Shown one piece after another: positions 24,752-35,300 of a stretch of DNA of 64,000 bases. Each line of letters begins with the position of its first letter. The stretch's first letter is position 1. The notes below the pieces were generated by a model that did not search any database, had not been told where the DNA came from, and worked only from the letters and a program-made list of their open reading frames with translations. The DNA lies in the NCBI GenBank assembly GCA_009823395.1, contig CM020519.1:15972501-16036500 (forward strand), in the 5' to 3' direction. Source of the stretch: Thamnaconus septentrionalis. Lineage: Eukaryota; Chordata; Actinopteri; Tetraodontiformes; Monacanthidae. The position numbers were made by a program, and so were the translations under genes.

Positions 24752-25090
24752 AAGAAGTCGGCCCCTCCGCCTCTCTTCCTCCAAGATAAACACTGGGTCG
24801 GAGGGATGAGTGGTGACAGCCGCGAGGCGCTGACTCTCACAGCCGCAGCCGGGAAAACACGGGAAACACGTACGCATGCAGGCCCGGGGGGGGCGGTCGG
24901 AGACACAGTCTCGCCTAAACAAGGTAAACTGCCATTGTTGAATTTGTTGAACCGTTGTCGTCTTCTCGAGCAAAATATACGGAGAAAATAAAGTTCCCTC
25001 TGCGACTGGGAAGGTAAAAGCAATTCCGCACTGGAGCGCTCGACTTGGCCTGCAAGTCACCGAGACGGACCTGTGAGATCTTATTCGGAG
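24751..25090 (+). promoter_or_regulatory. CpG-rich patch with a candidate splice donor
   Basis: GC-rich sequence (AGCCGCGAGGCGCTGACTC near 24819, GCCCGGGGGGGGCGG near 24882) ends in CTAAACAAG followed by GTAAAC, a plausible plus-strand donor with GT at 24924. A second donor-like GGGAAG|GTAAAA is at about 25013. It could be an alternative non-coding first exon. Evidence is composition plus weak splice motifs only. Confidence 0.25.
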
Positions 25091-26585
25091 TTTCTGTCTT
25101 CTTCTTGCTCCAGTGTGACTTTGGAATGAAAGGCAACAGAGTTTGGAGTACCTTACAAAAAAAAGAAAAAGAAAAGAGGTTCTAATAATAAATGGCAGGC
25201 AGAGATATCTGGGTCGCGGTCTTTCAATTTATTTAAGGGCACATTTCCATTTCGCTGACCACACGGCAAGCCCGCCTCCACCTGGAGACTCAGAAAATAG
25301 CAGTCCTGTTTCCCTCCTTGCTTTTTTCTATCACCCATCATCCCAATTTTTTTATATCCAGGCAAAATTCTGTGACACGGCAAAATATTTTGGTACCCAC
25401 CCTGGTAGGAAGCAAACAAAAGCCCGACGCGCCATTTCACATCGCTTGTTAAATGCCAGTCGTCAGCTAAAAACGTGCATGTCGTTGACTGACGCAGTCG
25501 GCGGCGCCAAGTCGCGCGCGGCGCGGAGCAGCGGGGGGGAGCAGAGTGTGTGTGCGGCAACGCGTGGAACGCTGGCAGATGGCGGTGGTCGTTAGACGCT
25601 GAAGGGTCAGGATCAGCTGAGACTAATTCACGAGTCATCGTCGACTGCATCCTGTCGGCACCGATCTCACAGCAGTGGCAGGCCTGCGATTGGCATTGAT
25701 ATTTTTGCATTCGCTCACCTCCAGTGACAGGCGCTTTGAAAGGCGCACTTCGTACACAGCAGGCTTACCAATGCATTTCATTTTAAATTTCCAACTGCTG
25801 TTTTGTCTTGGCTTAGCACGGTTTCAATAAATGATGGTTGCAGAAGCCAGTCGTGAAAGGCTGTTAATTAAGATAAAAATGTTCATTTGCTTGTTTGCTT
25901 ATTAGCTGCATGGACTGAAAGTAAGCGGTTGGTGGGTTTTTGTAGAAACCTTCGCAAACACGTGCGGCGCGACGACTGTCGCACCTTTTTCAGTCGCTGC
26001 GTTCATTTAAATCAACAATTCCAGCGAGATGGGAGGCTTGAAAATGAGAAATTCAGCGTCTTTCTCTGCTCTTCCTGCATTAAATAAGTTCAAGCTCTTC
26101 CGCAGACTCACCCAGAACCACCTCCCCCCCCCGATATTCATAAGGGGCCGCGCTCGTATAAGAAACGGAGAGAAAAAAAACCTCTCTAATATCACACAAC
26201 ATTAAGCAAAAACCACATCGCCGGCCCCCGGGGCCGCGCCGCGCCGCCGTCCCCCGATGCAGGAATAAATCGTCCCTGGCAAACCTCGGCCAGCTCATCA
26301 TCGCATTGTTCGCGAGTTAATGCGAAATGCTTCTCCCAAACTTCAGGGCGAATCCCGTGCTCCGTGTTTGACCTCTCCTGCAACGCTAAGCGCTCGATGA
26401 ACCCCGGTGTGACAGCTCAATCCGCCGCGACACGATCCCGTCCCGCCTTATTGTCTCTGGCTTGCGTGTCGGGAGTGTGAAGGGCGTAAGTGAATTTAAA
26501 GGAGGGTCGCTGTTCATCATCAGCACAACCTTCCCATGATTGTTTCCTGAGTCGTCCTCAGTGGGGGCACAGGCTCTGCTGGGGC
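25091..26585. other. Unassigned, partly CpG-rich sequence
   Basis: CpG-dense around 25500-25560 (GCGGCGCCAAGTCGCGCGCG) and 26220-26260 (GGCCGCGCCGCGCCGCCG). No open frame matches a known protein, and overlapping open frames on the two strands of 25143-25710 cancel each other as evidence. Promoter function is possible but unsupported. Confidence 0.4.
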
Positions 26586-26635
26586 ACTATATACACACAT
26601 ACACACGCGTACACACACACGTATGTATATATACA
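26586..26635. repeat. Mixed (TA)/(CA) simple sequence
   Basis: TA and CA units interspersed. It directly abuts the left end of the MITE-like element that starts at 26636. Confidence 0.85.
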
Positions 26636-27515
26636 AGGGCTGTCGAAGTTAACGCGTTAATAACGCGTTAATAACGCGTTAATAACGCGTTAATTCAAAC
26701 TCCTTTTAACAGCACTGTTTGTTTTTTTGTTTCTTTAACGTGCGATTAACGGCCGGTTCACACCGGAGGCGGAAGCGCCGCGAAGATTGTGCACGAGCCG
26801 CAGCCCTCCTGTTCAGGCCGGGTTCACACCGGCCACGGAAGCGCCGCGAACAGCCGCGGAACGGAGAACCGCTTCCTTTCAGCACCCTTGTTAACCACAG
26901 GCGTCGTTCACGCCAAACTCGAAGCGACGCGCGCCTCCGCGGCCGGCTAGCGCCGTGCAGCGATCGTTCGACCTGCGTGAAGTTGGCCCCCCACCCTCAA
27001 TAAAACCTTTTCAAAATACCTTTAATCGTTTGTGCTTCGTTTGTGCAGGTTTGTGCTGCAAACATTTTCGTTTGTGCTGCTTTCGTTTTTGAGATATTAA
27101 ACATTATTGCAAAGGTCAACTTGCGGTCAACCAGCCCCCCCAAATCGTCCAAATGGGCTCAAAATGGTCTCGTTCGTTTGTGCTGGTTTGTGCAGCAAAA
27201 AGTTTCGTTTGTGCTGGTTTTACTTTTTGAGATATTAATATATCCAAAACCAGTGACGTCACGCATCCCCCCAGCATCGTCCAATTGAGCTGGAATGTTC
27301 CAATGAAAATAAAAATAGAAGTTTTCCACAAAGGAATTACTATTGTCCTCTCCAGTTTTTTCCAAAAGTATAAGAAACACAATAAATATCTTGTTAAGTC
27401 ACATTTAGAGTAGGGTAAAAAAAAAAAAAATGCAATTAATTTGCGATTAATCGCGAGTTAATTCAGGACACTATCCGATTAATCGCGATTAAAAATTTCA
27501 ATCGACTGACATCCT
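26636..27515 (+). mobile_element. MITE-like element, 'GGCTGTCGAAGTTAACGCG' family, copy 1
   Basis: Starts AGGGCTGTCGAAGTTAACG and ends with AATCGACTGACATCCT, an imperfect terminal inverted repeat. Near the left end, TAACGCGTTAA is repeated four times in tandem at 26650-26693. Near the right end lie GATTAATCGCG motifs (27446-27490). The left interior (GGTTCACACCGG, CTCCTGTTCAGGCCGGGTTC, CACCCTTGTTAACCA) is shared with the 242-bp copy at 61644. The remainder, with a diverged 137-base duplication, is absent there. Both copies sit in TA-rich simple sequence. No transposase is encoded. The pattern resembles dispersed teleost DNA transposons, but the superfamily is not determined. Confidence 0.7.
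27039..27312. repeat. Two diverged tandem units of about 137 bp inside the MITE
   Basis: GTTTGTGCAGGTTTGTGCTG at 27039 and GTTTGTGCTGGTTTGTGCAG at 27176 start two related units. Both continue through TTCGTTTGTGCTG, TTTTTGAGATATTAA, a C-rich CAGCCCCCCC or TCCCCCCAGC block and ATCGTCCAA. A full cAMP-response-type TGACGTCA is at 27254-27261 in the second unit only. Confidence 0.7.
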
Positions 27516-28938
27516 TAATATATACATATCTTTGTATACACATATAAATTTTGCCCCAGGCTCTTGCAGGGTAAATTATGTTGAAATGTGGCTTCCAAGG
27601 CTGAGCAGTAATCACATTCATTCACTTCGCGGGCTGTTGACAACGCATGCACATTATGTACAGACGTGCCAGAGAACGGCAGCACGCGTGGTTGCGCGCG
27701 GGCTTTTCGCGCCGCCTCGAAACCCCTGCACCGGCCAGTCGCAGCAATTTTTGAGCGCTGCTTACATGCTGCTCACTGCATGGCAACACATGTATCCCTC
27801 CGTCCGCACATGCTCCCGCAGCCTCATCCTGAATAGGACGTTTGCTGCCTTAGCTCTCAGCACTTCCCTTTTGGATACACATGCTTAGGTGCAGTGTGTC
27901 CTGTTTCATGTCCATGTTTCTTTCTTCTTCTTCTTTTTTTTTCTTTGAACATCCTCTTCTTCTGGGAAGTCAAAAACTATTTTTCCCAGAGCATTTTCTA
28001 AATCTACAATCTCAAATACTGACAACTGTTTTATCGTCGTGGTTCAATGTTGTTTCAATGTATTATGGTGGATTATCATCTTACAACTCATGAAACTCAC
28101 TCCAAAGATGCCAACCTTTGGGTTGCTCTCCAGAGCTACCGTTAGCTATTTCGCTAATGCTAATTCATGCTAATGTTGTTTTTCCATATCTTCCATATCT
28201 TAATTGTATTATCATGGCTTATGACAAAGACTGCCTTCAGTCGGCACAGGCGACATGTAAGAACTGATTATGATGTTAAATCTAATAAAAATAAAAAGCA
28301 GGCCAGGGATCTGCTGGTTTGAGTTTAACAGGTGAACAGAGAACAACATGACTCAAACATGATTAAAATCACCGCATTTTCATTAAGTGACAAATAACAT
28401 ATTTACAGACGGATAAATAAAGTCTGATATCATATTCTTTGCTGAATTATTAACATAACAGCTTTTTAATTTTTTTAAGGAGAACCTGTATTAAACGGAC
28501 AATCTGTTTCAGTTTTTCCATCTCTTCCAGTGACCCTTTTCCTCTGGAGACCTTCAACCTCTCGAGACCCCCAACAGTGTTTTTCTGCAGGATAAAAAAG
28601 TTTTATCCCTCCAGCTTTGACCTTAGAGAAAACAATTTTTGTCATAATATTAAAGATGCACATTCCTATCAGGCTCTTTTTTTTTTTAAATACAAAAATT
28701 CATGTTCGCATTCAGAACATGTTCAAACCGTAGTGGAGGCCACAACGTCCTTGAACTGTCCCAGAGGCGCCCCGGTGCTCTGTTGCGCATCAGATCTGTT
28801 TTCAAGCATCGTCCCTCCAGTTCGCTTCAGCCTCCCAAACAAGAAAGTCAACCGTAGGCAGCATCTGTTCGAGATCAAAATAATGCAGTGAATACGGTGC
28901 AATTTCTAACAACGTCCTCTAATTCGCAGTGTGGTCTA
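27516..28938. other. Unassigned sequence
   Basis: CTT-rich tract near 27920-27945 and a T tract near 28678. No gene or transposon terminus is recognised. A CpG-rich stretch lies at 27680-27740. Confidence 0.45.
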
Positions 28939-28966
28939 CATACGCATGACTTGAGTCATGCGTATG
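28939..28966. repeat. 28-base near-perfect palindrome
   Basis: CATACGCATGACT and AGTCATGCGTATG are perfect 13-base inverted arms around a TG centre. The inner part resembles paired AP-1 half sites, and a symmetric protein-binding site is possible. Confidence 0.8.
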
Positions 28967-29625
28967 AGTTGCTTTTAATCGTTTTCAGATAGAGGGAGCG
29001 TATTACCTCCCAACACTGGCAATTATGTGCTTACAAATGGCTTTGGTTCAATTTCTAAGAGTGTCCTTGAATGGATTTTATTCCTCTGTAGGCATTATTA
29101 CACCAGAGCTTCCCCCATTGCAAGGCCCAAGACTGATTGAGCAACAGGGGAGAACGGTTACTGACACTTGAGAAAGTGACACTAATGGGGAAGCGGGGGT
29201 CCAGTAGGGCAGCGTGGAGAACGTCGCCTGTTGGAGCACTAAGTGGTCTTATTGGCAGGCTGCAGTCATTCAGCGGGACCGGGAGCAGTTTAAACACACT
29301 GCTGCGGTGGGTGGGCGTGGGGGGACGGCCGTGTCGCAGTCACTCACCATCTGATCCCCGGGACCTGGTTCAGGAGAGAGTCCGACTGAGAGTCACTTAT
29401 GAAGTGTCGGTGATAACGGGGAGCCGGCTGCCTCTGGAGGAGGGAGGGAGAGGCTCTTTCCAGGAGCTCAGCTGGGAAAAACAGTTCCCTTTTTTTTTTG
29501 AGGATGGTGCGGCAGAGGAAGGTTGAGACGATGCACTGCGGTGGAGAGAACACTTTGAAACACTTTGGGGGAATATTTGGGTCAGGTGAGATTCCACCAA
29601 AAAAAAAAAAAAAAAGAAAGAAAAA
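28967..29625. other. Unassigned sequence
   Basis: G-rich stretch near 29306-29335 and an A tract at about 29598-29616. A 129-codon open frame at 29137 has no family resemblance. Confidence 0.45.
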
Positions 29626-30143
29626 GGGTGAATTCCAATTCCTCCCTTAACCCTCAATCTCAACCCTCAATTTTCTTAGTTAATAAAGACATAAATATTA
29701 CGAACCCATTTTATTGTCTTAGTTTAAGACTTTTTTATGGATTATTGACATCGTTGTTGCATAACATTTATCTATTTTTTTTACTTTACGATGTTTGTCA
29801 TTTTATTGTCTTAGTTTAAGCGGATTATTGCATCACGTTGTTGCATAACATTTGTATACCTCGTTGTGTAGCGACGGAGGACTTCTTCTTTTTCGTCGTC
29901 TCTTCTTTTTTCTTCTTCTTCTTCTTCGTCGTCGTCGTCGTCTTCTTGACGGACTGGACGTAGCTTTGGCGTAAGGCCGCCCCCCACAGTCTGAAGACGT
30001 AACTGCACTTAAGGTGTGTCCCATTTCTAAGTCACAAGATAGCCCTTACACTTATTTTTGAGGGCCAAGATTGAGGGCCAAAGATTGAGGGTTAAGGGCG
30101 AGGGTTGAGATTGAGGAGTTAAGGGAGGAATTGGAATTGGCCC
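29626..30143. mobile_element. MITE with long terminal inverted repeats (518 bp)
   Basis: The left end is AATTCCAATTCCTCCCTTAA, followed by CCCTCAATCTCAACCCTC. The reverse complement of the right end reads AATTCCAATTCCTCCCTTAA, then CTCCTCAATCTCAACCCTC. The inverted repeats therefore extend about 38 bases with few differences. The interior has a 92-base duplication starting with TTTTATTGTCTTAGTTTAAG at 29709 and 29801, then a (TTC)n(GTC)n tract. No coding frame. The flanking duplication could not be fixed because the left flank is A-rich, so the superfamily stays open. Confidence 0.8.
29883..29947. repeat. (TTC)n/(GTC)n compound trinucleotide tract
   Basis: Runs of TTC and GTC units inside the 518-bp MITE. 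On the minus strand they encode acidic or arginine-rich low-complexity peptides in chance frames. Confidence 0.9.
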
Positions 30144-31985
30144 AAAGTCCTGGCTCATTTTGAGCCACCGCAACAACAACAACAAAAGATCTTTTCTGCA
30201 GCCAACAGGGTATCTTCTACGACTGGCTTTGATCAGATGCTAGCACACTTTAACAATGTAAAGGTTCTTGTCTTTAAATCAGTCCTTGATCAGATATTCC
30301 ATCTCAAACAGGATTGACTGTTCAGCTGCTAATTCACGCTAAAAAGTGAGGCAAGGATTTTAATTCTCATCTGCTTTGGTCCTGTAATGAAACAACACAA
30401 GCTTTCAAAAATGTTACTGATGTATTGCAGCTGAGCTAAAAGGAACTTCTTTTTTGTAAAATGATTGACACCCCTTTTGCATCGTCGTGTTTTATGTGCA
30501 AATCTCGTGGTACTGTATCATCCCTGATCTGGAAGCTGTACACCACAACCAATTAAATGCTCCCCCAGGGCTGAACCGTGGCGCCGTCTGCGACTTTCTC
30601 CCAGCACTTCAGAGAAACCCAATATGTTACAGAGAAACAGTTGCTTGGACGAATGTTTCTCGACAACAACATCCCATTGTACTCTCGGGACGCACGGCTG
30701 TAATAGCCCGTGCACACGTTTTTTCCCCTGCAAAGCGTAACAATAAAAAAAAAAAAAACTAAATCAATCACTGCCTACAGAGATTAGCACCACCAGGATT
30801 ACCTGCAGTTTCCCCCCCATTACAGCCTCGTATTATTCAGTGCCGAAAAACTTTGTGCCATCTGACCTGAATATGCCATTCCCCCCCCTCTGAGAGAGCT
30901 GTGGGAGAAGAAATACAAGGAATGGTAAATAAATGGGAGTCTGCGACGGATGTGACTGAAATGTTGATTCCGCGTGGAAGTCGGGGACGGAAAGGAGGAC
31001 AGGCAGAGACGAGGGCTACGAGGAGAAGAGACGCGTCAGTCTCGGAAACTCTTGCATCACGGTCGAGGTCCATGACAGCCGGGGAGATGAAGCTTTTTCT
31101 TTTCTTTTCTTTTTTTCAATGTTTTTATTTATTTTTTTTAGCTCAAAATCGTCGGAGATGCACAGGGGCCAAGCGATAAAACGGGACGAGAGCAAGGAGA
31201 TAAACGCAGATAGAACGCCAGCATGTAAATAGGTTTACAGTTTAAAGTTTAAACACTGTCAGCCCAACTCTGCAGGTATCCATCTGGGAAAGAACATTTT
31301 TTATAAGCACCTGGAATAGGGGAACCAATTCCACCGACACTTTGAAGCGGTGACATAAGCCACCGGTTCTGTTTAGCGTAGGCCGGTACAAAATTGGATG
31401 GGCCGTGTTTTCCCAGGAATAAAAAATTGACTTTCAAACTAATGTAGGAAACCAACACCAAATCACTGCCTGCACATCATGTTCAGGCTACAGAACGAGC
31501 ACAACCGACCAAAACCTGCACATCACACACTATTTAGGGTAAAATATTCTCCGCGGGTATATTTCAGGCACTGCTAACCCCTTTGTCGACAGCTCACCGC
31601 ACATTGAGACGTCAGGGATTGTGCTAATATCCGACTTTGTCCAGCTGTTGCGCTCGCGTCACATTCTGAGTGACCAATTCTCCCGCGCTGCTATGGTTGC
31701 TAACGCAGAACACCGGCCATTCGAAGGACGGGCTCAGCGCAGACTCAGCTGTGTTCTGAAGGATTCCCTGAACTTCTTCTGTCAGTTTTAATCAAGATGA
31801 CAAGCAGGACAATTGAATTGGGCGGGCCAGTGACTAGCGTGGGCGGCACTGACCCTCCCTTCGGAAGGAGATGAAGCAGATCTTACGTTGGTCGCCCAAA
31901 GCACACAATGAGATTTTTCTTCAGCCAGTTGATCAAGGTAGCAGCAGTAGCAGTTATCCTATTGATGCAAGCAACAACATAAATC
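30144..31985. other. Unassigned sequence
   Basis: A (CAA)n run near 30168-30185, an A tract near 30747 and T-rich sequence near 31098-31138. No gene, RNA or transposon termini were recognised. Confidence 0.45.
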
Positions 31986-32345
31986 ACGCATGATCCGATA
32001 CCTAGTGAAACCAAAGGTGATATTGCTCATATCGATACGTTTTCTTACAAAAATTTAAGAGAAGGGAATTTTAAACATGGAGTTTTTCAATGACACTAAA
32101 ACACTGATTATCTTTCTTATTCTTTAATGAAAGATCCATGGCAAAAAAAAAAAAAACCCACTGAAAATATGGTCCAACTAAAAACAATAATAGTCCCAGT
32201 AACTGGCGCAGAATAAGTCATTTAAACAGCAAAAACAATGCTTCTAAACTCAAAATTAGTGCAGACTTGGTAAAAGTAAGAATCGATCCTAAACGGACAC
32301 GTTTAGTAATACTTTAGCATTGATTCGCACATCACTACCGCCTAC
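31986..32345. repeat. Possible degraded dispersed repeat
   Basis: GATCCGATACCTAGTG and ATATCGATACG near the left, and TTGATTCGCACATCACTA near the right, resemble motifs that recur in teleost DNA transposons. No second copy lies in the window and no inverted termini were confirmed, so this rests on general familiarity. Confidence 0.3.
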
Positions 32346-32471
32346 TGCCAAGCTGACACTGAAGGCTTTTCCAAAAACGTATGTAATAAATGCTGTGCTG
32401 GAATGGTCTAATTTCATTCCATTTTAGTTGTGACAGACTGGAAATCGTGTGGGCACTTCAGCATCTTGTTA

Positions 32472-32497
32472 ATGGCAATATCTGCAGATATTGCCAT
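32472..32497. repeat. 26-base perfect palindrome
   Basis: The half-arm ATGGCAATATCTG is followed immediately by its exact reverse complement CAGATATTGCCAT, with no spacer. Confidence 0.9.
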
Positions 32498-32744
32498 GAA
32501 CTATATGCCTTTTTCCAAAAAGTAGAGCGTGGATTCAACCACAGTGTTCAAGATGGAAATGCAAGGAAATCAGAAAAAACAAACTTCCAAGCTTCAGTTT
32601 TCATTGACTGGTCTCACATGTTAACTATCTGTGTTAACATCTTTTGCTTCCTCTGTGGCCACTTGCAGCAGTTCACTCCCTGCATTCGTCCAAACGAGAA
32701 GGGATCCGATGGGTTAGCCAATTGCAATGAGACTATAAAGGATT

Positions 32745-32792
32745 CAGATTGGAAGGAGCGAGATATCAGAACGGATATCTCACTCCAATCTG
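32745..32792. repeat. Imperfect 48-base hairpin
   Basis: CAGATTGGA pairs with TCCAATCTG at the outside and GAGATATC with GATATCTC inside, with a 5-6 base loop and a small bulge in the left arm. Confidence 0.7.
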
Positions 32793-33000
32793 GCTACGTT
32801 ACAGTGAGAGATGCAGCTGCACCGTATTGGGGCGCCAGCCTTGCTTTTGAGCGTGCAGGCCAGCTGGCAGTTACCTCTTTATGCCTGGGATTTCTCTGTC
32901 GGTGGCTGCGAGTGTCGTATTTTTCGCCCGCTGCGGCCCCCTGCTGTTTCCCCGACAGGGAATACACTTCCACGCAGGGTTCCTGAACATTACAGGGTGT

Positions 33001-33639
33001 GAAAAGAAACAAGCTTGAGAGAACTTTCAAGGTTCTGTAAACGAGCATTTAGGAAAGAACTTCCAAGGCACGGAAAAGACAGAGAGTGGTGCAGGGGTGT
33101 TGGGAGGGGACGGGGGGGACTTCCACCGCTGAACGTCGCTCATCCTGACGTAACACTGTGTTAAACCTTGTCAGGTGCTCGTCCGAGCATCTCTAGGGTC
33201 GTGACTGGACTGCTGGGGCGAAGCCGCTTTCCACAGCTCCGTTTAGGAAACACTTAAGACTCTCCCTCTGCTAATTGCTTAGCCGTAATTATCTCGGGGG
33301 GTGGGCAGAATGCAAGTAAACGCTTTAATTGTCTATTGACGTGATGCAATGACCTTCGACGTCCCCCACCCTGCCGAAAACGCACACTCAGTGGCGGCGG
33401 CTGGTGTTTCGAAGAGGGGAAGCTCAATTTGTTCATTTGTTTTTGGGTCTATTGTCTGTCATTATGTGCAGCTTGCTAGCTGCCTTGTTGCTGACCTGTC
33501 CTACCGTATGAACAAACAATCGACACAAATGTGTTCAATTCAAACTGTTGTAAACAAGTTTGACTACTGAAGCGAGAGGGTGATGGTTGTGCTTTATTTG
33601 CAGTGTAATCATCGTAATCGAAAAGCAAATCGCGCTAAA
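33001..33639. other. Unassigned sequence
   Basis: G-rich stretch near 33092-33118. No gene or repeat is recognised. Confidence 0.45.
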
Positions 33640-34010
33640 TGAGCAACCGTTCTTCTCTCACTGAATCCAGAGCGGAACTACTGCACTCGAAGCCGATCCG
33701 CCGCCGTGCGTGTATTTCCTGCAAACTGTCAATCAAAAGGCGTTTCGGACTGTCCAATCATAACGTGGAATTCCAGCGTCCAGGTCCACGCCCTCCTCCA
33801 CTGACTCCCGGAGAAGCTGAGCATCTGGGGGGGCGGGACTAAATGCGGCATTTACCCAATGACCGTCTAGTTTCACTGCAGTAAAAAATAAGAATAAAAA
33901 ATGACACGTCCACTGAAGCTCAACTTCAATGGACTTCACTAGACAGAGACGCCACGGATACACAAGAAGAAAATTTCAAAATGTCTTCGATAAGTTTCTC
34001 ATTCTGAACA
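33640..34010. repeat. Possible dispersed repeat
   Basis: ACTGTCAATCAAAAGG, GACTGTCCAATCATAACG and GGGGGGGCGGGACT in this order resemble a repeat seen in several fish genomes, recalled rather than searched. No second copy is in the window. The paired CCAAT-type and GC-box-like motifs could also belong to a promoter. Confidence 0.3.
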
Positions 34011-35300
34011 AACTCGTCTGAACACATTAAAACACTCTTTTAGGCAACGAAATGTCAATGTGCACAACAGCGCACATTGACCATTTATTTCTTTTCGACA
34101 TTGCAGGGGATGGTGAGCTTCCCTTGCAGGCTTGGAGGAACCGGCCCTGCGCTCACAGGAAGTTCAAAGCGCCAGTCGTCAGGGGGGTTTCGAAGCAGCT
34201 GCGAAAAAAGGGGAATGCGGCGGCGGCGGCTCGGGGTCGGTATTCCAATCATGACTTTTTAAAGTCAGCCCCAAGATGTGAGAGACTCCAGTCTGTCAGA
34301 GTCGCGGCGGAAATGTCGTCCCGTCCCCTTTTGCTGCACTCATCGAAATCCAATGAGCGAGGGTCGGGGGGGAGACTCGGCGAAGAAGCAAAGTGATGAG
34401 ACGGGGTTAACGAACGATGCGGAGTCGCCTAAGAATGAGATCCCCAGATTGGTGTTGCCCGCCGTTGTTTATTTTTCTTTCAAGGGTGTTTTTCAAGACT
34501 CGGCACACAAGAAAAGAAGAAAAAGAATTAGAAAGAAAGGCAGACAATTGATTTCTGCTTGCGTCCTCGCGTCTGCCCCCAGCGGAACATTTGAAGGCTC
34601 TCAGAACGGTCATCATCTCTCCGGGGCGCAGGGCGGCAAACACGCTCATGGTGGAAACTCCTTTGATGTTTGTAAACAAATGGAGAGGACTTTGGAGATG
34701 GAGAGGGGGTCAATGGCGGGGGTTCCATTCGCCGCTCAAGGCCTCACAGTAACAATGCATTTCGAATTTCGGGATTTTGGACTGTTTTTTTGTTGTTGTT
34801 GTTGTTGTTTCGGTCGAGGCGCCACGTCCTCGTCGCACAGGATTCCATCGCCATCGCCGCAACCGCCATGTGTCTTCCAGCTCGCTTTCCTGCCGAGATG
34901 CGATCGCCTCTTTAGCTGACACGTTTGAGCGTTTGGCGCCTTTGATCGCAGCTTGTGTTGCACTCTCATGTTTATCGCGGTGAAAATCTAAATCATCCTG
35001 AGCCAGAGATGCAAAAGAGAGCGGGAAAAAAAAATGGCTCCAAGCACCGACGCAGACTCTCTACCGTTTCCACCCTGCACGCGAACGAGCCTCGGATCGC
35101 CACGGGCGCACGCCACGTGCGTGCGCTCCGTCGCGTGAGGCAAAAAAACTCAAAATGGAACCAAAGGAAAATAAGAGGAAGAAGCGGAGGAAAGTGAGGC
35201 GCTTCCCGAACGCCATTAAATGTGACAAATGTGAGTTCGAAATACCGTCGGAATTTACAGCGAATTTACTGGCGCCAATTTTCGCCACTGAAAACGTGGC
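34011..35300. other. Unassigned, partly CpG-rich sequence
   Basis: CpG-rich at 34160-34400 and 34810-35130, with a (TTG)n run at 34790-34810. Overlapping open frames, the longest 213 codons and opening with GTG, have no family resemblance. Confidence 0.4.

Larger units (their letters stand above)
32346..33000. other. Non-coding sequence with a palindrome and a hairpin
   Basis: Contains the 26-base perfect palindrome at 32472-32497 and the hairpin at 32745-32792, annotated separately. An ATG-initiated 198-codon frame spans 32390-32986 but shows no recognisable domain, signal peptide or codon pattern, and it runs through both inverted repeats. It is treated as chance or, at most, an unproven exon. 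Confidence 0.45.

Noticed and set aside
24442..25060. Minus-strand open frames of 174-193 codons
   Set aside because: Both depend on the (TA)n and (GACA)n microsatellites, giving Ile-Tyr and Cys-Leu-Ser-Val repeats.
25143..25710. Overlapping 150-codon plus and 185-codon minus frames
   Set aside because: They occupy the same DNA on opposite strands, lack domains and sit in CpG-rich sequence where stops are rare.
32390..32986. 198-codon ATG-initiated plus-strand open frame
   Set aside because: No recognisable domain, signal or composition bias; it runs through a perfect palindrome and a hairpin. Kept only as unassigned sequence.
34278..34919. 213-codon plus-strand frame
   Set aside because: It starts with GTG, overlaps other frames on both strands and ends through a (TTG)n run.
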